This document shows positions 56,601-64,000 of a stretch of DNA of 64,000 bases, one piece after another. Source of the stretch: Klebsormidium nitens. Taxonomy: Eukaryota > Streptophyta > Klebsormidiophyceae > Klebsormidiales > Klebsormidiaceae. Where the stretch lies: contig DF236991.1 of the NCBI GenBank assembly GCA_000708835.1, positions 1-64,000 on the forward strand, in the 5' to 3' direction. Within the stretch, counting starts at the first letter, position 1, and each line of letters opens with the position of its first letter. The notes below the pieces were generated by a model. It worked only from the letters and a program-made list of their open reading frames with translations, made no database searches and was not told the DNA's origin. The position numbers and the translations under genes are program-made.

Positions 56601-57268
56601 GTCGCAAAAGGACAGACTATGACATTGTTTCTCGTCTGTGACTCCCCCGTTTGGCGAATTAATTACGACACGATGGGTTTCACAACGCGGCTCCCCAAGC
56701 ATTGAATCCGCACCCTCTTCCTTCTATTCCGTTCAACTCCCTTGCTTTTCCCCGCTCTCGAATCTCCTTGGCTCATATATTTCAACTCTCGTCTTAGGTT
56801 GAGGTGCCAACAGGATGGAAATCCTTCTGAAGGTTCCTCCATTTGTGAACGAAACTCATTCGTTTCTCCGCTACTCTTCCCAGGATCAACTGCAACACGA
56901 TGGGCGCCCCCAACATGCCGTCCGGCAACATCGTGGTGCGCCTGCAGGAGTGGAACCAGTGGGCCAAGGCCGTCGTCATCTCGCGCCTGGGGGCGACCGG
57001 CGAGATCATCGCCGTCGATTTCTACACCGCCCAGGACCGCAACGGCGGCAACTCCGGCAACGGGAACCGGGTGGTACATACCGGGTTCCGCGTGCAGGGC
57101 TGGGGTGCTTGGTGGTCCCCTAATTCGAATCTGGGCGGCCAGGGGGGGGTCGGGCTCAGAATCACCGTTAAGGGGGGGCAGGTTCTGGACACCAACGGGT
57201 TCCCCATGCCGGATTACTCGCTGTGGCACACGGGGGACATCATCAACATCTTCCAGAACGTCAGCTAG
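53642..57268 (+). CDS. Expansin-like secreted protein, 4 exons, 333 aa
   Basis: Exons: 53642-53930, 55029-55109, 55910-56156, 56884-57268; GT-AG, phases 1,1,2, 334 codons with TAG. Expansins loosen plant cell walls non-enzymatically. Residues 1-24 (MAPIGLRLAALVALCLFVPA and LVSA) form a signal peptide. The GH45-like double-psi barrel begins with VTVTFYDSPG and CGYGTDTNG, continues with GGCGACGI and FVITDVTDALDELG, and has HIDLCLPEF (177-185) where expansins have HFDLS; it closes with GIFTGTWTRINC. The C-terminal CBM63-like beta-sandwich has NQWAKAVVISRLG, WGAWWSPNSNLGG and GLRITVKGG. The protein is longer than land-plant expansins (about 250-280 aa), mostly from an extra ~75-residue N-terminal segment. 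Subfamily is not assigned. Confidence 0.75.
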
Positions 57269-60200
57269 GCGCGTTTGGTGACGGCTTCGGTCAGGTGTAA
57301 CCAGTTGACGAGGTTAGGGTAACCCGATTGAGCTGGCAGTCTGCAGACGCGGAGGCACGATCGTGCGGGATGGTCGCTGTAGGCTAGCCTGCGTTTGGTT
57401 ACGACAATGTGGGTTAGGTAAACTGACTCTTGTGGGTTTCGCGGGTTTTGGCCAGCCTGACTAGCGCTTAGGTTAACAATAAAGCTCTGAACTTTGCGCC
57501 GCAGCAGCAGCCCATCGGCAGCGTATTCACACCGCCCGCGAACGGACGCCACGTGTACCATACGACAAACTTCACAGCCCTTTGCAGTCGCAGAGAATTG
57601 TGTACCATTAGGTAACCCAAAATGGGTTCGATCCAACCGCCAATCACTAGCTTCCACGTCAGCTCTACTTCTGCAGTCGCGGGATAGAGTTGCTGAAGTA
57701 CGTACGCCAAGGTTAAGAAGTAGGTGCATTCAACTGAACACGGGTAATTGATACGAACTGCCAAGGCCGCTCGATTTGTTATCTTGCTGTTGCTTTGCTA
57801 AGTCGGTCGCTAGCCTCCCAAGACATGCGCTTGAACGAGATACTTAGACCATTTAATTGAGAGTAACACGGCAACAGGTTCAGGAGCTTGAAGGAAGCAG
57901 TTCGGGGTAGTAACACTGGACGCTCGAGTCAAAGCTGGACAGCATGCATGGCATTCGCTCGTCGTTCGTACAGTATAAAACCGCAGAAGTCAAACTGACA
58001 TTTATTTACTTGACTCTATTTTCCTATTGAACACGCTTCTCTATTGCGTAAGCAACCCGAGTTTGCTTTCGGATGTCTTTTGCGATCATCGCTTCAGATC
58101 GTCCCGGACTCAGTGATCAAAGTTGGCAATTGAGCGCATCAGATCAAAAGTATGCACGCTACACTGATTTTGATCCCGTTTGCTCGCAGCTCAAGGTCAA
58201 AATTTTGGCTTCGACTCGAATAATAAGCATGCAGAATTTGCCAGACACCACGTGGACACTGGCGGCACCGGGGCAAAACAATTTTAGTTCGGCATGCCGG
58301 CCGCGTAAATGGATAAAACGGCCACATATCTTTGGCTTGGTGCGCGCGCTCTGCACATGCTCATGAAAATGTGCGTGGTGAATTTCAGTTCGATGGACAG
58401 CTACCGGTAGTTGGTCTTTGATATGGAAGACCTTCGGACTTTGAAAACTCTGCAAGGCTTCAGTGTCACTGTGCACGAGGCATGCAGTGTCTGGCATGCA
58501 GTGATGATAATAAACAGGTACTAACATGCACGCAATGATGTACCATGTGTGTGCCTCCTTTAGCACCTAGGCCGGCCGTAATTTATTTGCGCAGTGGCTT
58601 CGAAGGGCTCACATTGGACTAACTGACATGATCTTACGTCCAAATCCGTTCATCCGGGCCCTTTCATCAGGCCGCGGTACTTGTACGTCTGGCCCGCGCG
58701 GCCGCATCCTGCCTGCGCTTTGATGGGCCAATTGGTCATTCATTCATTCATACTTCTATTACAAGGACCATCCGAGTCAGGCAGGGGCTATACGATCGTT
58801 TGGGGAGAAGAGGTCATATTTCATCATCGTACTAGCAAATTGCACGATGTGCGCCGCCGCGGCAGGCTGCACCGTAAAGGCCGCCCGCCGATAGGTCTGG
58901 CCGCTAGTAGTACTAAGTGGTGGCAATACGAGTTGTTCATGAGCGCCTGTACGTCACATGCTTGAAATGCTTCGATCTCGCTACAGCATGCAACTTTCGC
59001 GTGCATACACATTCGATATATATTGCGGCCGCTATTATAACTGCGCGGATGACAGACATCTTCAACTTCGACGGCTGATAGACGTCGCAACGTGTCGCGG
59101 CGCGAGTACCGACCATGTCTCATTCATGCACCACTGTTTGCGCCATACTTGGATGCATGAAGCCTCATGTATTCTGGTACCTAGTCGAGTTGTGACCAGA
59201 GCGCGCATAGGTCAACTCGAGTCCGAAAAAGCTTGATAAACTTTGCCACATCCTTGCAAGCTTGGCCGGGCGTACGTTGACTTTGTGCCCCGTTCGAAAT
59301 CTTTCTGTCTTATGAACCTGACAGAATACGAACATTCTTATGACTGGTACTCTTTCTCTGATATAGCGACGCTGAAGAGAGACTGACTCGGTAATATCAG
59401 TAGATCAGGAATTCCTGAAATCTGCAGCCCATCGCCTTGAATCGAAAGGCGTCCTGGATTAGCGCACCGCGACCCAAGCTTTACCAGCTGTACGTATCTG
59501 CCTGACGTACTCTGACGTACTCGTTTTGATATAAGGGCCTAAGCTCAGAAGCTGAAGAGCTACTTGCAACCTCCAGGTTGACGCCGCGGAAACGTCGCAG
59601 CGGTTGCGACAGCATGGGTTCACGCGCGTCTTCTACCAGCTCGTTCCAAACGGGGTGCCCGTGCCTGCGAAACAGAAAAAGGCCGTTAGGCTGAGAGCGT
59701 CCGTCAACCCGGCAAAACATATGGGCTATCCAAAGGCCTGGCCTTGTCTAGAAAGTACCTTTTATAGGTAAGAAATTAGGAAAACGATGTGAATGCGATG
59801 TCCGCCACACTGCCCGCAGCAACTGCGACTCTACGAACGGAACCGGTTCTGTGAACAGACCAACTGCAGCATAAAGATGCCAAGACTCTGCGCTTCAAAT
59901 CATCCACAGCTCCTTAACCAGGCTTTCAGTGACAAAACACTGTGGCAAATGGCAAGCCAACAGGACACCGGTTTAGACGTCGACGAGCGCGCATGGAAAC
60001 ACAAGTCTTTGGAGTATTTGAAAATGACGGACGTGGGCTTGGCCTTTCAGCATGGCAGGTAATGCAGCAGAGGCATCCGCGAACGGCCATCTCCCAACGT
60101 AATGAAGGCTCTTAGCGTGGCGTCCAATTGTTGAGAAACTCCACTTGAGAAGCGATTCGCTCCCAACACTTAATTCTTTCACAGCCACTTCGTAATACTA

Positions 60201-60676
60201 ACAAGAGCTATAAGCGGCACAGTGTTCGACAAACAAGCGGCGGTCGGACCCATGCCAGTCTTTGAAAACAGTGTCATAAGGTGTGCTTAAGAGTCGTACG
60301 TGACCTGCGGGTCTTCAAGACCAAAAGGGTTAATGTAGGAAAAGTGCATTTCCTAGCGCCTGGCAAGCACCTAATCGTTGAGTGCCGGGTAGCTTTACAA
60401 AAACTCGGAAAGAAGCAGACCAAGTCCTCAATCATTGTGTTCTCGTTGACTCGATAATGATGGCGACTCTAATAGAAACTCGTCCAGACCGTTTCAAATG
60501 CTGCAGATATTTTATTTTGAAGTTGAGTCGGTTCCCGAAACCAACAGAAACGTCTCAGGTGCCACTGTGCCACTGCAATCATGTCGAAACATTGGAACCG
60601 AATTCAATTACTTTTCAAAAGCAGATCCTGCCCACGGCTCAAGCGGCAACTGAAGCTGAGTTTTTGGGTGGGTTGT
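57269..60676. other. Intergenic, no gene recognised
   Basis: About 3.4 kb downstream of the expansin-like gene. A cattcattcattcata microsatellite lies near 58738. No supported coding region, RNA gene or transposon; all frames are short and unsupported. Confidence 0.5.
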
Positions 60677-60830
60677 AAAGTGCCCACGGAACGACAATCA
60701 TCGCCACGAACGAAACATCAGGCACAAATTGCACATCAGGGTAATTGGGATAATACCGACGTGGTTTGGAAAGCGGTATGTGGCGAAGGGAACATCTCGG
60801 GCGTACAGAGCACATAATCATCTTAAGCAT
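60677..60830 (+). pseudogene. Relic segment D1
   Basis: Bases 60677-60705 match 62453-62481 at about 26 of 29 positions, and a second matching block lies about 110 bases further on (gggcgtacagagcac versus ggggggtacaaagcac). Both translate on the plus strand to SAHGTT followed by I or F, then IA. D1 stops after about 20 codons. Family not recognised. Confidence 0.35.
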
Positions 60831-62307
60831 ACCGCAGAATAAAAGCCGTTGGAATAATCCTACGTTCCGAGAACCCGAAAGCGCTGGAGGAGGTGCGAAA
60901 AGAAGTTTTGAATATACGTATACAATCCGTTTCCGATTGATGCCACGAAGCACTCAATCGACGACAACAGAACGTTCAGCCGGCTCAACGCTTTTACCCT
61001 GAAACACGGCCGCTTGATGGAAATAAATTGCTACGCACGAGGTTCGCTTTTGCGTTCCCGGTCATTGGGCTGCAGGGATCTGCTAGAAAAATCACTCAAG
61101 TTCCAGAATTACCGAAGCGCGCTCCCAAGCTTCCGATCCGACCGTCACCTGAGCGCTGGCCAAGAGGGTCTGCAAGCCAAAGAGCAGAGTGGCAGCAACT
61201 AAGCAGCAACTAGAAGCCTCATTTTCAAAAGACAGCCGCCACGTCTCAGCAGCGCTATGGCCCCGTCTTTCAGTACCGTCAGCATCCGAAGTCCACAGAA
61301 ATTCACCAGAAAAAGCTGAGGGTGTGGAAACTATTGGCGTCACGATCGACTAATCACTAGAGGCTTATCGCTTCCAAGGAAATTGCAGCCCAGAGCTGCG
61401 CCGCATATTGAGCAACGCAATGATCGGAGCGTCATCATGGCCTCGAAAGCTGAAACGACCTCACCAATATTCGCCTGGGGTGCGAGTCGGAATACTACGA
61501 TGACCACATCAGAAACAAAAGGCACGCCATAGCCTCTTGCAACTCGGCTTATCCAGGAGAAATTTCTGCAGAAGCCTTTGGCATACCTTGCTGCTGAATC
61601 CTGTCAGCGTCTCTATGGCTACTCATACCTCATATGCCAAATTTCACAATCGGAGCCGTAGAATGCTTGGTGGGCTTCTTTTTTTACATTCTTTCCAAGT
61701 TGCTCGATGAAAGAATACAAAGCCAGCTGAAGCTCTCCGCGCTTCAAAACATCCCTCACTTTAACGATTCTTTCGAATCGTTACAAAAAGCTCCGATGTT
61801 TTGTCAGGGCTCTGAAGAACTATCAAATCGTCCCGAAACGTTGAAAAGCTCTTTCGACTCTTCAGAAGTGATTGTGGCTGCGGATCCTGACTCAGCCAGG
61901 TGCTTCAACAGAATTATTTGGAGGACATGCATCACCAGTATCGGTGGCGTCCGAGTTCCAAGGCGGACATAGACCCGAGGAACGGATGCGCTCTCAAATG
62001 TCGTATATTCACCGCCACCACACTAGCACACTTCAATCAGACCCAAGTACAGCTAAGCAATCGGTCAGCACAATGGTAGAAACCGGCAGCTTTCGGATCC
62101 AGAAACGTACGAGACCCCTGGATGGAGTTACGTGACCAGCAAATCACTGAAACTATCGAAATTGGGTGGAAGGATCTGCCAGTCGGAAAGTATCCGAGGG
62201 TTCTCCGCATCCACTTGAAGTCCAGGAGCAGGAAAACAGTAGCACTCCATTGTAGTTGACAGGGTTTCTTATTTGGTGGGCAGGAAGAAACGTGTATTCG
62301 ACTACAC
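60831..62307. other. No supported gene
   Basis: Contains an open frame at 61634-61972 with no recognisable domain, and protein-like fragments (for example IGWKDLPVGKYPRVLRIH near 62160-62215) interrupted by stops. These may be further relics of the segment D family but cannot be assigned. Confidence 0.4.
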
Positions 62308-62547
62308 GTGTGCTTTAAGTTCGAAGATGACAGTCCTGGAAAGATGCGGGCTTTGGGCGTGAACGCAGTTGAAGTGACATCCATATCCTCTCAGAGAGGA
62401 GTTGTCGTGGCTCATTTGGGTCCGTCCCTCTTGGAAACTGCCCTGGTAGTGGAAAGTGCCCACGGCACGACCTTCATCGCCGGTAGTACGTCATGGATAA
62501 ACATTGACCAAACAGAAAGGCCGTTGGGTACTTGGGCAGAGATCTGA
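62308..62547 (+). pseudogene. Relic or partial coding segment D2
   Basis: An open frame with protein-like composition: FEDDSPGKMRALGVNAVEV, VVVAHLGPSLLETALVVES and HGTTFIAGSTSWINIDQTE. It is related to D1 through the SAHGTT block. It lacks a credible start context and continues upstream as frames broken by stops, so it is either an exon fragment or a relic. No domain recognised. Confidence 0.35.
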
Positions 62548-64000
62548 CGAGCGGCGAGATGAGAACTTTGGGGGGTACAAAGCACACGCGCCATCACCTC
62601 GAAATGGGAGAAGATGGTGGACGTCAACTCAATAACGCATTGATACTGGAGTCGTGAAGGAAGTATTAGAGTCGTAGGGAGCATGGACCGTTGCTACGTC
62701 TGCCTTACTGCTGGCCGCATGTCCGCTTTGTCTGGAGCGGTTTCCTTTCATTGCTTGCAGCATTGAAAACGAAGGCGCGCTCCGCTCTTGGAAAGTTTCC
62801 CACTTTTCCGCCAGAATGTTGAGTAAAAAGAAGCCCCATGTGGCAAACAGACTGGCCCCAGAATTGAGAGATCAAGGAGCGCGACCATCGACAGAACTTT
62901 TTTGCGTCCGACAAAACATCTTAGAATCTGGTATGTGGGCTATCGGTTGGTCGTGAAAGCAGGTGTCGCACAAGCGTTTCTTTCGCCAAAGGGTCCGTCA
63001 AATTTCAAGGGGCGGCTCTTAGCGGCGGCTTCGCAAAGCTATCACCAGTGGCATGTGGCAGCTTGAGAACGCTCCCACATATCGCCTCTTCATAGCCCCG
63101 TCGGAAGAGCCAGGAAGCGCTGAACAGTTACGAAAAAGGAACGAGAGGTGTCGGATGCGGATTCAAGCTCATTGTTTGCATCATTCTGACATGGCCGGCA
63201 AGAATTCCTCACAGAGAAGTTCCAGACTTTGAAGGGCGAGTGCCAACCGACGAGTAGATGGAGCTGACTGCTAAAACACTAATTTAACAAGGCATGGAAG
63301 GACATGCTTACAATCCCTCGAACGAATATTTCCGTTCATTGGTGGGAAACGATGGTGGTATTTTGATTTGAGTTTACTTCGGGGATGGTCTGGAAGACGA
63401 ATGACCTTATTCTAAATTTTCTCGCTGTGAGATAAATCGTGGCTCCCGTTGGTCAGACACCGTCATGATGGGACACTTGCCCAGTGGAAGTACGACGTTC
63501 ACGGCCGGCCACGGATAATACCCGTCAGGCACAAACTATGACGTAGTAAGAGGACGTGGGCGCCGCAGCTTTGTCAAAGCAGATAGCGACAGGAATTTAT
63601 TCGAGGCATACATGGCACACTTTCCAGCACAAATGATACAAAAATAACTTTTGAGACAAGTCCCCCACTATTAGATACCACGGCCGGAACGCGAAAAAAT
63701 GTTAAGAGTTGCTCGAGGCAGCTGTGTGGTTTCCCTGAAAGCGGGCACCCCGAATATTTGTTCAATATGAAGCGAGCAGCAACGTTTCCCTTTTAAGCTC
63801 CATGTAGTGATTTTTCGTGGTGCAGTTTTGATCGTTTGGAGAGGTTCCGCCGAGCCAGCACAATTTTGCGACCGGAAAGGGCCAATTGATGGACAAAGTG
63901 ATTGCAAATCCGGTCCTTCCCGGCCCCTTCAGTGGTACGTACAAGAACGAAGTGCCAGTGCACGTACCTCGCGGGGCCAGAAATATCGCTTGAGATTGAA
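62548..64000. other. No supported gene; possible third relic segment near 63470-63530
   Basis: Bases around 63474-63530 translate on the plus strand to SGSTTFTAGHG, a stop, then YPSGTNYDVV, recalling D1 and D2. The rest has only short frames. The window ends without a recognisable exon running off the edge. Confidence 0.3.

Noticed and set aside
61634-61972. A 112-codon plus-strand open frame
   Set aside because: It is composition-neutral, with no motif, splice partner or paralogue; not enough for a gene call.
1-64000. CRISPR arrays, prokaryotic operons and ribosome-binding sites
   Set aside because: The window is eukaryotic; the tandem arrays seen are exon echoes or simple intronic repeats without spacer structure.

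Overview
The window is nuclear DNA of an intron-rich eukaryote. Its content points to a streptophyte (charophyte) green alga; a Klebsormidium-like organism is my best guess, but this is inference. The evidence is an expansin-type wall protein and a ferric-reductase-type NADPH oxidase beside a ciliary dynein assembly factor (the lineage makes flagellated cells), short exons with canonical GT-AG introns, and a Copia element whose priming site matches the plant-type initiator tRNA-Met. I rebuilt seven protein-coding genes by hand from reading frames, splice consensus, intron phase continuity and family conservation; in every one the exon lengths sum to an uninterrupted frame.

Layout. (1) 164-6579, minus: a seven-exon gene for a 698-residue secreted protein of a poorly characterised family; its introns are packed with short terminal-inverted-repeat (TIR) elements. 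(2) 7415-12294, minus: a complete, apparently intact Copia LTR retrotransposon with seemingly identical LTRs and a 5-bp target duplication, lying just upstream of gene 1 in the same orientation. (3) 12295-16151: a relic gene, another TIR element and a tRNA-related SINE-like element. (4) 16152-23049, plus: a twelve-exon NADPH oxidase (974 aa) without EF-hands. (5) 25562-32815, minus: a seven-exon DNAAF4/DYX1C1 homologue (871 aa). (6) 34481-37997, minus: a four-exon eEF2-lysine methyltransferase homologue (524 aa). (7) 38639-43077, plus: a six-exon cyclophilin (238 aa) with an unusual N-terminal insertion. (8) 44540-51177, plus: a six-exon low-complexity protein with one C-terminal membrane helix (782 aa). 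(9) 53642-57268, plus: a four-exon expansin-like secreted protein (333 aa). (10) 57269-64000: no supported gene, only relic-like segments.

The genes do not form one pathway, as expected of a eukaryotic chromosome. The strongest unexplained structure is in the introns. First, one family of roughly 130-195 bp TIR elements occupies several introns of gene 1 and often ends within about 8-38 bases of a splice site, reminiscent of introner elements. Second, three unrelated genes (DNAAF4, cyclophilin, membrane protein) carry decayed tandem copies of an exon edge together with its splice site inside the neighbouring intron. I call these exon echoes.
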